From Pseudorhodoplanes sp049324435 (GTDB lineage: Bacteria; Pseudomonadota; Alphaproteobacteria; Rhizobiales; Xanthobacteraceae), in assembly GCA_049324435.1 (NCBI GenBank), contig JBMOOQ010000031.1, positions 1 to 64,000 on the forward strand: 64,000 nucleotides of DNA. The letters are read 5' to 3'. How positions within the stretch are numbered: the stretch's first letter is position 1; every line of letters starts with the position of its first letter. A program made the position numbers and the translations under genes. Of the stretch, positions 23,848 through 32,867 are shown in pieces. Below the pieces are notes generated by a model that ran no database searches, was not told the origin of the DNA, and saw nothing but the letters and a program-made list of their open reading frames with translations.

Positions 23848-26800
23848 CTACTCCGCCGCCACCGCGCGCGGCCGCTCGACCTCCGGCACCTCTTCGAGCT
23901 GCGGCTCGAGCCCGCGCTTGAGCATGCGGTCAAAGCGGTCGAGATAGATGTAGATCACCGGGGTGATGTAGAGCGTCAGCAACTGGGAGACGCACAGACC
24001 GCCGACCACGGCGATACCAAGCGGCTGGCGCAGTTCGGCACCGGCGCCTGCACCGAGCGCAATCGGCAGAGCGCCGAAGATCGCGGCAAAGGTCGTCATC
24101 ATGATCGGGCGGAAGCGCAGCAGGGCCGCCTCCCGGATCGCGGCTTCCGCGCTGAGGCCGACGCGGCGCCGGTCGATCGCAAAGTCGATCATCATGATCG
24201 CGTTTTTCTTCACGATACCGACCAGCATCACGATGCCGATGATCGCGATCACCGACAGATCCATGCCGAACAGCCACAGCGTCAGGATCGCGCCGACGCC
24301 TGCCGACGGCAGTCCGGAGATGATGGTGATCGGATGAATGAAGCTCTCATAGAGGATGCCGAGGACCACGTAAGCCGCGAACACGGCGGCAAGGATGAGC
24401 AGGCCCTGCCCTTTCTTCACGTCTTCGAAAACCTGGGCCGAGCCCTGGAAGCCGGTTGCAATGGTCGCCGGCAGATTGGCTTCCTGCTCGACGCGGCGGA
24501 TCGCATCGTTGGCCTGACCGATCGAGAAGCCCGGCGCGACATTGTACGAGATGGTGACCGCGTTCTGCTGGCCCTGGTGGTTGACCTGAAGCGGACCGAC
24601 GGTCGGAACCAGCTTCGCCACGGACTCAATCGGGATCGTCTGCCCCGACGCCGTCTTGATTCTGAGCTTGGACAAGTAGCCCGGGTCGGCCTGGAATTTC
24701 GGCAGCGTCTCCAGGATCACCTGATAATAGTTGGTCGGCGTGTAGATCGTGGAAACCTGACGCGACCCAAAGGCGTTGTACAATTCCTGCCGTATCTGAT
24801 CCACGGTGATGCCGTAGACCGCGGCTTTCTCGCGGTCGATATCGACCAGCATCTGCGGGTTCTTGATGTAGAGATCGGTCGTGACGTCCCGCAGTTCCGG
24901 CAGCTGCGCCAGCCTGCGCTCGAGTTCGGGCGCGATCTTGTAGAGAGCGGCGGTATCTGCGCTCTGCAGCGTATACTGGTATTCGCTCTTGGAAATGCGG
25001 CCGCCGATATTGATGTTCTGGATCGGGCGCGGGAACACCTGGATGCCCGGCACACCGGCTGTCGCGCGCATCAGCCGGCCGATCACCACACGCATCGGAT
25101 CGCGCTGCTTCTTGTCCTTCAGCACCACGAACATCCGGCCATAATTCGCCGTGGTGTTCGGACCGCCCGCGCCGACCGTGGAGTTGACATACTCGACGTC
25201 CTTGTCGGCCTTGACGATGTCGGCAATTTTCGCCTGGCGCTCGACCATCGCTTCAAACGAAGTGTCGGTCGCAGCCTCGGTGACGACGATCATGAAGCCG
25301 GTATCTTCGGTCGGGAAGAAGCCTTTTGGATAAATGTAATAGAGCCAGATGGTTCCGGCGAGCGTCGCAATGGTGATGACGAGCGTGACCGGTTTGTACT
25401 TGATCGCCTTGTCGAGCGTCCATTCGTAGCCGCGCAGCCAGCCATTGAACATGGCTTCGAACCAGCGCAGCAGGAACCAGGGCTTCTTCTCGTGATCGTG
25501 CGGATCGTGCCCGCGCAAAACGCGCGCGCAGAGCATCGGCGTGAGAGTCAGCGATACAAATCCCGAAATGATGATCGCGATCGAAATCGTCACAGCAAAT
25601 TCGCGGAAAACGCGCCCGACGACCCCGCCCATCAGCAGCACCGGGATGAAAACCGCGATCAGCGACAGCGTGATCGATACGATGGTAAAGCCGATTTCGC
25701 GAGAGCCTTTCAGCGCCGCCTCGAACGGACGCATGCCGCCTTCGATATGCCGGACGATATTCTCCAGCATGACAATCGCGTCATCGACCACGAATCCGAT
25801 GCACAGCGTCAGCGCCAGCAGCGTCATGTTGTTGATCGAGAAATCGAGCATGTACATGACGGCAAAGGTCCCGATGATGGAGATCGGAACCGCAAGGCCA
25901 GGAATGATGGTCGCGGACAGCTTGCGCAGGAACAGGAAGATCACCAGCAGCACAAGCACCAGCGCGATGAACATGTGCCCCTGGACGTCGGCCACCGCCT
26001 GCCGCACCGAGATCGAGCGGTCCATCAGCAATTCGAGCTCGATCGAGGCCGGGATCGAGGCGCGCAGTGCGGGCAGACGCTCCTTGATCGCATCGACCAC
26101 CGCCACGGTATTGGCGTCGGGCTGCCGCTGGATCGCCAGCACGATCGAGCGCTCGCCGTTGAACCAGCTCGCGATCTTGTTGTTCTCAACGCTGTCGAAA
26201 ACGGTCGCGACCTCGTTCAGCTTGACCGGGACGCCGTTGCGCCAGGCCACCACCACATCCTTGTAGTCGGCAGCGCGACTGAGTTGCGCCGGCGCCTGCA
26301 GCGTGATGTTCTGCTGCGGTCCGGCGAGCGTGCCGACCGGCACCGACGAGTTGACCTTCGCCACTGCCTGACGGATGTCGTCGAGCGAAAGATTGCGCGC
26401 CGCCGCCTTTTCCGGGTCGACCTGAACGCGCACCGCAAATTTCTGCGCGCCATAGACCAGAACCTGCGCAACGCCCTGCAATTGCGAAATCGATTGGGCG
26501 AGCACGGTGTCGGCATATTCATGCACCGTGGATAGCGGCAACGTCCCGGATCGCGCGGCAATAAACAGAATCGGGAAGTCGGACGGATTGACCTTGCGGA
26601 AGCTCGGCGGCGTCGTCATCTCGACCGGGAGCAGCCGCTGCGCGATGGTCAGCGCGGTCTGAACGTCGAGCGCGGCGGCATCGATATTGCGATCCAGATC
26701 GAACTGGATGGTGATACGCGTGGTCCCCTGATAGGAGGACGATGACATCGACGAAATGCCGGCAATGGTCGAGAGCTGGCGTTCGATCGGCGAGGCGATC

Positions 26801-26985
26801 GAGGCCGCCATGGTCTCCGGGCTGGCGCCCGCCAGGTTCGCCGTGATTTCAATCGTCGGAAAGTCGACACGCGGGAGCGCGGAGACCGACAGCAGCTTGT
26901 AGGCGAAGGCCCCAAAGACAATAAACGACGCCGTAATCAGCGTCGTCATGACAGGCCGGCGGATACAGGCTTCGGAAATATTCAT
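23848..26985 (-). CDS. RND efflux transporter permease, HAE1/MdtC-like
   Basis: 1045 residues from the ATG at 26985. NISEACIRRPVMTTLI is the usual first helix of this group; twelve membrane helices, two large periplasmic loops, and the proton-relay motif GFVVDDAIVMLENI in helix 4 are present. It is of the MdtB/MdtC drug and bile-salt type. Energy comes from proton entry; drugs or lipophilic compounds are exported. Its start is one base after the stop of the adaptor gene, so the two are translationally coupled. An outer-membrane partner is not next to it; the TolC-like protein at 43446-44918 is a candidate. Confidence 0.93.
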   Translation of the reverse strand: MNISEACIRRPVMTTLITASFIVFGAFAYKLLSVSALPRVDFPTIEITANLAGASPETMAASIASPIERQLSTIAGISSMSSSSYQGTTRITIQFDLDRNIDAAALDVQTALTIAQRLLPVEMTTPPSFRKVNPSDFPILFIAARSGTLPLSTVHEYADTVLAQSISQLQGVAQVLVYGAQKFAVRVQVDPEKAAARNLSLDDIRQAVAKVNSSVPVGTLAGPQQNITLQAPAQLSRAADYKDVVVAWRNGVPVKLNEVATVFDSVENNKIASWFNGERSIVLAIQRQPDANTVAVVDAIKERLPALRASIPASIELELLMDRSISVRQAVADVQGHMFIALVLVLLVIFLFLRKLSATIIPGLAVPISIIGTFAVMYMLDFSINNMTLLALTLCIGFVVDDAIVMLENIVRHIEGGMRPFEAALKGSREIGFTIVSITLSLIAVFIPVLLMGGVVGRVFREFAVTISIAIIISGFVSLTLTPMLCARVLRGHDPHDHEKKPWFLLRWFEAMFNGWLRGYEWTLDKAIKYKPVTLVITIATLAGTIWLYYIYPKGFFPTEDTGFMIVVTEAATDTSFEAMVERQAKIADIVKADKDVEYVNSTVGAGGPNTTANYGRMFVVLKDKKQRDPMRVVIGRLMRATAGVPGIQVFPRPIQNINIGGRISKSEYQYTLQSADTAALYKIAPELERRLAQLPELRDVTTDLYIKNPQMLVDIDREKAAVYGITVDQIRQELYNAFGSRQVSTIYTPTNYYQVILETLPKFQADPGYLSKLRIKTASGQTIPIESVAKLVPTVGPLQVNHQGQQNAVTISYNVAPGFSIGQANDAIRRVEQEANLPATIATGFQGSAQVFEDVKKGQGLLILAAVFAAYVVLGILYESFIHPITIISGLPSAGVGAILTLWLFGMDLSVIAIIGIVMLVGIVKKNAIMMIDFAIDRRRVGLSAEAAIREAALLRFRPIMMTTFAAIFGALPIALGAGAGAELRQPLGIAVVGGLCVSQLLTLYITPVIYIYLDRFDRMLKRGLEPQLEEVPEVERPRAVAAE

Positions 26986-26986
26986 G

Positions 26987-28159
26987 TCAGGCCCCAGGCT
27001 TCCCCTTGCCCCGCGGCGCAACCCGCGACCCATCGACAAGCTGCAACTGGCCGTCGCGCACCACCGTCTCGCCGCCGTTCAGCCCTTTGCTGATGACGGA
27101 CTGCATATCGAGTGTGCGCTCGACTGTAACGTTACGCACCTTGGCGACGCCATTCTCGACCACGAACACATAAGGCCCGCTTTGGCTGACCTGCACTGCG
27201 GGCGACGGCACCACCACCGCCTTCTCGCTACGCAACGTCACCTGGGTATTGACCAGCGTTCCCGGCCAGAGCAGTTCGTCGTTGTTGTCCATGGTCGCAC
27301 GGACCAGCACCATGCCGGTTGCCGGATCCACCGTGTTTTCGATCATGGTGACCTGGCCCTGCGCAGCGCGGGAATCGCCGGGTACGAAGGCCTCGACGGA
27401 GGCGGTTTCCGCGGCTAGCGCCTTGCGCAGATCGGGCAATTGCCGCTGCGGCAATCCGAAGGTCACGTAGACCGGCTTGATCTGGTTGATGGTCGCAAGC
27501 GGCGCGGTGTCTGCCGGGCGAACGAAATTGCCGACCTTCACATTGGCGGCGCTGATCCGTCCGGAAATCGGCGCGCGAATCTTCGTCCAGGACAATTGGA
27601 CCCTCAGATTGTCGAGCGTTGCGCGATTCGAGGCCGCGAGCGCACTTGCGATATTGACCTGGGTCTGAGCGTTGTTGAGGGTGACCTGGGTGGTGGCGTT
27701 TTTCTTGACGAGTTCGCTGTAGCGTTCGACGTCGCGCTCGGCCTGTTCCTGCTGGGCCACCGCCCCGGCAATCACGGCCTCGACCCGCTTGATCTCGGCT
27801 TCGAGCTGGCGGCTGTCGAGCGTGAACAACAGGTCGCCGGCATTGACCATGGCACCGTCACGGAAATGGACCTCGGTGATCACACTTTCGAGCCGCGCCT
27901 TGATCGCAACGCTGGCAATGGGCGTCACGGTGCCAAGCGCTTCGATCCGGACCGGTATCTCCCGCAACTCCGCCGTGACGACCTCGACCGGAATGACCCG
28001 CGGCGGCGGTCCCTTCTTCTGAGGCGCGGCATTATCTGCCCTGAAAAGGCGGGCGACCGGGTCCGTGACCGCATAGAAAAGAGAAGGCTGCACGGCATAG
28101 ACCGCGGCTCCGACGGCAACGAGCGCGGCCAAGCTGACAGACCATTTACGAGCGCTCAT
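26987..28159 (-). CDS. RND efflux periplasmic adaptor (membrane fusion protein)
   Basis: 390 residues from the ATG at 28159. One N-terminal membrane anchor (VSLAALVAVGAAVYAV) is followed by a lipoyl-type half-motif (VITEVHFRDGAMVNAGDLLFTLD), a coiled-coil hairpin around residues 115-185, and a beta-barrel with GRISAANVKVGNFV. These are the parts of HlyD/AcrA-type adaptors. It links the RND pump to an outer-membrane channel. A longer frame to 28249 has no ribosome-binding support. It is divergent from xthA. Confidence 0.92.
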   Translation of the reverse strand: MSARKWSVSLAALVAVGAAVYAVQPSLFYAVTDPVARLFRADNAAPQKKGPPPRVIPVEVVTAELREIPVRIEALGTVTPIASVAIKARLESVITEVHFRDGAMVNAGDLLFTLDSRQLEAEIKRVEAVIAGAVAQQEQAERDVERYSELVKKNATTQVTLNNAQTQVNIASALAASNRATLDNLRVQLSWTKIRAPISGRISAANVKVGNFVRPADTAPLATINQIKPVYVTFGLPQRQLPDLRKALAAETASVEAFVPGDSRAAQGQVTMIENTVDPATGMVLVRATMDNNDELLWPGTLVNTQVTLRSEKAVVVPSPAVQVSQSGPYVFVVENGVAKVRNVTVERTLDMQSVISKGLNGGETVVRDGQLQLVDGSRVAPRGKGKPGA

Positions 28160-28380
28160 GCTTGACTTTCGACCTGGCCGCGATCGCGCAGCACCAGACG
28201 TCCCTCTGGGCCCGCGGCCGCGCCGGCCAGCGAGCTGTCTCTTGTTCAAAAGTTCGTACCATATCGATGCAAGAACCGCACCCGGCCCGCCAATATGCGG
28301 TAAACACCCGACTGGCGCAGTCTATACCCGGCATGCCCGCAAAAATTCGGTCCTTCCATTAAATATCGGCAATCAACCCG

Positions 28381-29172
28381 ATGCGTATCGCAACCTGGAA
28401 CGTCAACTCGATTCGGCAGCGGATGGATAATCTCTGCGCCTGGCTGACCGAGCGCCAGCCCGACGTGGTGTGCCTTCAGGAGACTAAAATCACCGACGAC
28501 GCCTTCCCCCGCGGAGAAATCGAGGACCGCGGCTACAATCTGGCAGTGCACGGCCAGAAGACCTTCAACGGGGTCGCGATCCTGTCGAAATATCCATTCG
28601 AAGAGGTGACTATCGGACTGCCGGGCGACCCGTCCGACGATCATGCCCGGTTCATCGAAGCCCTGATTTCCCATCCGTCCGGTGCGCTGCGGGTCGCCTC
28701 GATCTACCTGCCCAATGGCAACCCGGTCGCCAGCGAGAAATATCCCTATAAAATGAACTGGATGGACCGGCTTTATGACTACGCGTCTGAACGGCTTAAG
28801 CTGGAAGAAGATCTGGTTCTGGCCGGCGACTACAATGTCATCCCAGCGCCCGAGGACGTCCACGATCCGGCTGCCTGGGCGGAGGACGCACTATTCCGGC
28901 CGCCGACCCGGGAGAAATTCCGCGCCCTGACCCATCTCGGCCTGACCGATGCCATCCGGGCGGCGAGCGACGAGAAAGGGCTCTACACCTTCTGGGATTA
29001 TCAGGCCGGCGCCTGGCAAAAGAACAACGGCATCCGGATCGACCACCTGTTGCTGTCGCCACGGGCCGCGGACCGGCTTACGGCTGCCGGTATCGACAAG
29101 CATGTCCGCAACTGGGAAAAACCGTCCGACCACGTGCCGGTCTGGATCGATCTCGATGTTGCACCGCACTGA
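28381..29172 (+). CDS. xthA: Exodeoxyribonuclease III (AP endonuclease)
   Basis: 263 residues, the usual ExoIII length. MRIATWNVNSIRQR (Asn), VCLQETKITDD (metal-binding Glu), LAGDYNVIPAPEDV (catalytic Asp-Asn) and the C-terminal WEKPSDHVPVWIDLD (Asp-His) are all in place. The enzyme cuts DNA next to abasic sites and removes nucleotides from 3' ends. It is divergent from the RND adaptor gene; the ~220 bases between hold nothing else I recognise. It converges with the Sel1-repeat gene. Confidence 0.96.
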   Translation: MRIATWNVNSIRQRMDNLCAWLTERQPDVVCLQETKITDDAFPRGEIEDRGYNLAVHGQKTFNGVAILSKYPFEEVTIGLPGDPSDDHARFIEALISHPSGALRVASIYLPNGNPVASEKYPYKMNWMDRLYDYASERLKLEEDLVLAGDYNVIPAPEDVHDPAAWAEDALFRPPTREKFRALTHLGLTDAIRAASDEKGLYTFWDYQAGAWQKNNGIRIDHLLLSPRAADRLTAAGIDKHVRNWEKPSDHVPVWIDLDVAPH

Positions 29173-29228
29173 GGCGCCGGTCCAATGCTGCCCTTGCGCG
29201 GCTCCGACGAAGTCTGACTGGGCGCTGC

Positions 29229-30032
29229 TCAGTCCCGGCGCCCCTTCATGTGGCGCTCGAGATAAAGCGCCGCCATCTGACGCTCGCCGTCGGTCGCCTG
29301 CTTGAAGGCAGAGTCATACATCTCGACGACCCATTTCTCGCCGGCGGCACCCTCGCGCGCCAGCGTCAGCCACATCAGACCGCGCGCAGCCTGACGAGGC
29401 ACGCCCTCTCCCTTGAACATCACATGGCCGAGCAGCGCCTGGGCCCGCGCCTGGCCCTTGTTGGCCGCAAGATTCAACCAGCGCAGCGCCTGCTTGGTGT
29501 CTTTGACGCTGCTCGGGCCGTTGAGCAGAAGCCGTGCCAGCGCATATTGCGCATCGGCGTCGCCGAAATAGGACGCAGCATAGGCATACATTTCGCGGGC
29601 GCGATCGGGGTCGGCCTTGACCTCGGTGTTCGGAATGCCGTCGAGGTAATAATGCCCGAGCTGGACGAATGCGTTGGCAACGAAACGCGCCTGCGGCAGA
29701 TGCGGCGAGTCCTCGGCATGGGTGTTGGCGATCCGGCTGAAATACTGGAAGGCGCGTAACTCATTACGCGGCACGCCATCGCCCGCAGCGTACATCCGCC
29801 CGAGCTTCCACTGCGCCAGGGCATGGCCCTGATCGGCCGCGTATTGCAGCGATATCAGCGCCTTGTCGTTCTCGCCGGCCTTCAGTTGCGCGGCCCCCGA
29901 ACGCAACGCCTCGATCGGCGAAACCTCGGGCTTGGTGTTCGCCGGCGTCCGCGTGCCGTCGAACGCAAAGGCCGGCGCAAGCCAGAGCGCGCAGGTGACA
30001 AAGCCGAGCTGTGCGAGACTATTCATCTGCAT
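29229..30032 (-). CDS. Sel1-like (TPR-type) repeat protein, exported
   Basis: 267 residues from the ATG at 30032, which has GAGAAG 8 bases upstream; a second ATG is 6 bases later. A signal peptide (NSLAQLGFVTCALWLAPAFA) is followed by several ~36-residue Sel1-type repeats, for example AADQGHALAQWKLGRMYAAGDGVPRNE and AANKGQARAQALLGHVMFKGEGVPRQ. Such repeats bind proteins; similar exported proteins occur near exopolysaccharide and cell-envelope genes. The start overlaps the end of ilvD by 14 bases, so it is probably translated from the same mRNA. Partner is unknown. Confidence 0.87.
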   Translation of the reverse strand: MQMNSLAQLGFVTCALWLAPAFAFDGTRTPANTKPEVSPIEALRSGAAQLKAGENDKALISLQYAADQGHALAQWKLGRMYAAGDGVPRNELRAFQYFSRIANTHAEDSPHLPQARFVANAFVQLGHYYLDGIPNTEVKADPDRAREMYAYAASYFGDADAQYALARLLLNGPSSVKDTKQALRWLNLAANKGQARAQALLGHVMFKGEGVPRQAARGLMWLTLAREGAAGEKWVVEMYDSAFKQATDGERQMAALYLERHMKGRRD

Positions 30033-31761
30033 AGCTGATCTTCTCGGCCTTGGCGCCCGGATGGGTGATTGCGCCGGAGACGGCGGGCCCGACCTGCTGG
30101 GCGTATTTCCACAGCACACCCGACGCCGCGTGGTCGTTCTCGCGCGGAGTCCAAGACGCCTTGCGCTTTGCGAGTTCGTCGTCGGACAACTTGACGTTCA
30201 GCGTCCCATTCACGGCATCGAGTTCGATGACGTCGCCGTCGCGCAGGAGCGCGATCGGACCGCCGACAGCGGCTTCCGGACCCACATGCCCGACGCAGAA
30301 ACCGCGCGTCGCGCCGGAGAAGCGGCCATCGGTGATCAGCGCGACCTTGTCGCCCATGCCCTGACCATAGAGAGCGGCGGTGGTCGACAGCATCTCCCGC
30401 ATGCCGGGACCGCCCCGCGGCCCCTCATAGCGGATGACCAGAACCTCGCCTTCCTTGTATTTGCGGTTTTTCACCGCCTCGAAGCAGGCTTCCTCGCCGT
30501 CGAAGCAGCGGGCCGGACCGGTGAATTTCAGATTATGTATTCCGGCGACTTTGACGATCGCACCTTCCGGGGCGAGATTGCCCTTCAGGCCGACGACTCC
30601 GCCCGTCGGGGACAGCGGCTTGGACGTCGGACGCACGACGTCCTGGTCCGGATTCCAGGTCACCGACTTCAGGTTCTCTGCAATGGTACGCCCGGTAACG
30701 GTCATGCAATCGCCGTGGAGATAACCGCCGTCCAGCAGTGCTTTCATGACGAGCGGGATGCCGCCTGCTTCGAACAAATCCTTGGCGACATAGCGGCCGC
30801 CCGGTTTCAAATCCGCGATATAAGGTGTTCTTTTGAAGACCTCGGCGACGTCGAACAGCGTAAATTCAATTCCAGCTTCGTGAGCAATTGCAGGCAGATG
30901 CAGCGCAGCATTTGTGGAACCGCCTGAAGCGGCGACGGTGGCAGCCGCATTCTCCAATGACTTTCTTGTGACGATATCGCGCGGCCGGATTCCGGAATGG
31001 ATCAGGTCCATCACTTTCTCGCCCGCGGTCATGCAGAACTGGTCACGGATTTCGTAAGGCGCGGGCGCACCGGCCGAATACGGCAAAGCCAGACCGATCG
31101 CTTCCGACACCATTGCCATCGTGTTGGCTGTGAATTGCGCGCCGCACGCACCCGCGGACGGACAGGCGACCTGTTCGAGCCCGAACAGATCCTCGTCGCT
31201 CATCGCGCCGACCGAATGCTTGCCGACCGCCTCGAATACGTCCTGCACGGTCACCGGCTTGCCCTTGAAGGTGCCCGGCAGGATCGAACCGCCATAAATG
31301 AAAATCGACGGTACGTTCAGCCGCACCATCGCCATCATCATGCCCGGCAGCGACTTGTCGCAGCCGGCCAGACCGACCAGCGCGTCATAGGCATGGCCGC
31401 GCATCGTGAGCTCGACCGAATCCGCGATCACCTCGCGGGACGGCAGTGAGGCCCGCATGCCGCCATGCCCCATCGCGATGCCGTCGGTAACGGTAATGGT
31501 GCAAAATTCGCGCGGTGTACCGCCGGCGGCGGAAACGCCCTTTTTGACGGCCTGGGCCTGTCGCATCAGCGAAATGTTGCAGGGCGCAGCTTCATTCCAG
31601 CAGGACGCGACGCCAACCAGGGGCTGGTGGATCTGCGCGGTCGTCAGGCCCATCGCATAGAGGTAGGAGCGGTGCGGCGCGCGTTCAGGCCCTTCGGTAA
31701 CGTGGCGGCTCGGCAACTTCGCCTTCAGATTGGTCCTGGCGTCCGGATTCTTGGCATCCAT
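30019..31761 (-). CDS. ilvD: Dihydroxy-acid dehydratase
   Basis: 580 residues. The cysteines VGVASCWNEAAPCN, GCDKSLPG and SAGACGAQFTANTM are those that bind the Fe-S cluster in IlvD, and the C-terminal ITDGRFSGATRGF and GHVGPEAAVGGPI are conserved active-site segments. It makes 2-keto-isovalerate and 2-keto-3-methylvalerate for valine, leucine and isoleucine synthesis. The ATG at 31761 gives the usual N-terminus MDAKNPDARTNLK. Two interleaved inverted repeats lie upstream at 31800-31865. The Sel1-repeat gene overlaps its 3' end. Confidence 0.96.
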   Translation of the reverse strand: MDAKNPDARTNLKAKLPSRHVTEGPERAPHRSYLYAMGLTTAQIHQPLVGVASCWNEAAPCNISLMRQAQAVKKGVSAAGGTPREFCTITVTDGIAMGHGGMRASLPSREVIADSVELTMRGHAYDALVGLAGCDKSLPGMMMAMVRLNVPSIFIYGGSILPGTFKGKPVTVQDVFEAVGKHSVGAMSDEDLFGLEQVACPSAGACGAQFTANTMAMVSEAIGLALPYSAGAPAPYEIRDQFCMTAGEKVMDLIHSGIRPRDIVTRKSLENAAATVAASGGSTNAALHLPAIAHEAGIEFTLFDVAEVFKRTPYIADLKPGGRYVAKDLFEAGGIPLVMKALLDGGYLHGDCMTVTGRTIAENLKSVTWNPDQDVVRPTSKPLSPTGGVVGLKGNLAPEGAIVKVAGIHNLKFTGPARCFDGEEACFEAVKNRKYKEGEVLVIRYEGPRGGPGMREMLSTTAALYGQGMGDKVALITDGRFSGATRGFCVGHVGPEAAVGGPIALLRDGDVIELDAVNGTLNVKLSDDELAKRKASWTPRENDHAASGVLWKYAQQVGPAVSGAITHPGAKAEKISYADE

Positions 31762-31799
31762 GAGAATTCGATCGGGCTCCCCGCCCCGTCGTACGCGCA

Positions 31800-31865
31800 A
31801 CAAAACGCTGTCACGCCGCTATTTCTGCCGTTTTGTGTGAGAGAGGCCTATGGCCAAATAGCGGC
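31800..31865 (-). promoter_or_regulatory. Interleaved inverted repeats in the ilvD leader
   Basis: Two perfect inverted repeats cross each other: ACAAAACG at 31800-31807 pairs with CGTTTTGT at 31829-31836, and GCCGCTATTT at 31815-31824 pairs with AAATAGCGGC at 31856-31865. The order of arms (A, B, A', B') means that an mRNA could form a pseudoknot or switch between stems. Extra short stems (GGCC at 31845 and 31852; GGCATC at 31863 with GATGCC at 31877) compete with the second. No leader peptide rich in branched-chain residues was seen. Confidence 0.55.
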
Positions 31866-31937
31866 ATCAAGGCACCGATGCCGAAATGCTTCTAAAGTGT
31901 GGCGAAGAAGTCACTAACGCGGCGCCGAAGCCGCACC

Positions 31938-32135
31938 TCAATCCCGGGGTGTTTTGGCTTCCAGTGCATCCGCGGAAATGGACGCAATCGCGGCGGCGAT
32001 CCTGAGCCGGACGATCTGGTCGTCAAACGGACTGTCGGCCGGGGCCGCCAGCAGCCAGTTTTTCAGGGCGCGGATCGAGGCCCGCTCCCGCTCGCTGGCG
32101 GGGAAGGCTTGATGCGTGACGATGTCCCGTTGCAT
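31938..32135 (-). CDS. Small protein of unknown function (65 residues)
   Basis: A 65-residue, probably helical, charged protein: SERERASIRALKNWLL, then FDDQIVRLRIAAAIASISADAL. No known motif and no membrane segment. GGAGG ends 5 bases before the ATG, which is a strong ribosome-binding site and the main reason to believe in it. It lies between ilvD (same strand, downstream) and the 3-methyladenine glycosylase gene (opposite strand). Function unknown. Confidence 0.6.
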   Translation of the reverse strand: MQRDIVTHQAFPASERERASIRALKNWLLAAPADSPFDDQIVRLRIAAAIASISADALEAKTPRD

Positions 32136-32253
32136 GTCACCCTCCGTGTTGCCGCCAACGGACGAATCGGCAGCCCCGTTCCCGCCTGGACATCACATTT
32201 GCGGGACATCGGAACGCCCTCGCCTTTCGCAACGCACTCGCCTAGGGGATCGC

Positions 32254-32832
32254 GTGCCCAGGAAGCTGACCCGCGCCTTCTTTGACCGTCCCGTGCTTGA
32301 GGTCGCGCCCGACCTGATTGGCGCCACGCTCCTGTTTAACGGCGCGGGCGGGATCATCGTCGAAGCCGAGGCCTATCACCACACCGATCCCGCGGCGCAT
32401 TCCTTCAACGGGCGGACGGCCCGCAACGCGGTCATGTTCGGCCCGCCTGGCTTTGCCTATGTCTACCGGTCCTATGGCATCCACTGGTGCGTCAACGCGG
32501 TCTGCGAACCGGAAGGATCGGCCAGCGCGATTTTGATCAGGGCACTTCAGCCGACGCATGGCATCGCCGCGATGAAGCGCCGGCGCGGTGTCGAGGATGA
32601 GCGGCTGCTCTGTTCGGGTCCCGGACGACTCTGCGAGGCGCTCGGGATCACGCGCGACCACGATGGTCTCCCGCTCGATCGCGCCCCGTTCGAGTTGCGC
32701 GCCCGGTCGGAGGCATTCGATATCGCGGTGGGCCCGCGCATCGGGATTACCAAGGCAGCACAGCTGCCGTGGCGCTTCGGATTGAAGGGATCGCGCTATC
32801 TCAGCAAGCCGTTTCGCGAAGCCAACGGCTAG
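32254..32832 (+). CDS. 3-methyladenine DNA glycosylase, AAG/MPG family
   Basis: 192 residues, normal for bacterial members. The catalytic loop IIVEAEAYHHTDPAAHSFNG contains the base-activating glutamate, and GPPGFAYVYRSYGIHWCVN is the conserved core with the DNA-intercalating tyrosine nearby. The enzyme excises alkylated purines from DNA. I chose the GTG at 32254 because GGGGA precedes it by 6 bases and it gives the family's short N-terminus (PRKLTRAFFDRP); upstream ATGs would add ~45 unconserved residues. It is convergent with the LTA-synthase-like gene. Confidence 0.93.
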   Translation: MPRKLTRAFFDRPVLEVAPDLIGATLLFNGAGGIIVEAEAYHHTDPAAHSFNGRTARNAVMFGPPGFAYVYRSYGIHWCVNAVCEPEGSASAILIRALQPTHGIAAMKRRRGVEDERLLCSGPGRLCEALGITRDHDGLPLDRAPFELRARSEAFDIAVGPRIGITKAAQLPWRFGLKGSRYLSKPFREANG

Positions 32833-32867
32833 CCGTATATCCGGTCGACACCGATGCGCAGCCTTGA

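Noticed and set aside
23761..26535. A ~924-residue open frame on the plus strand opposite the RND pump
   Set aside because: Highly charged, repetitive composition and no ribosome-binding site; the minus strand is a full and clearly recognisable RND permease.
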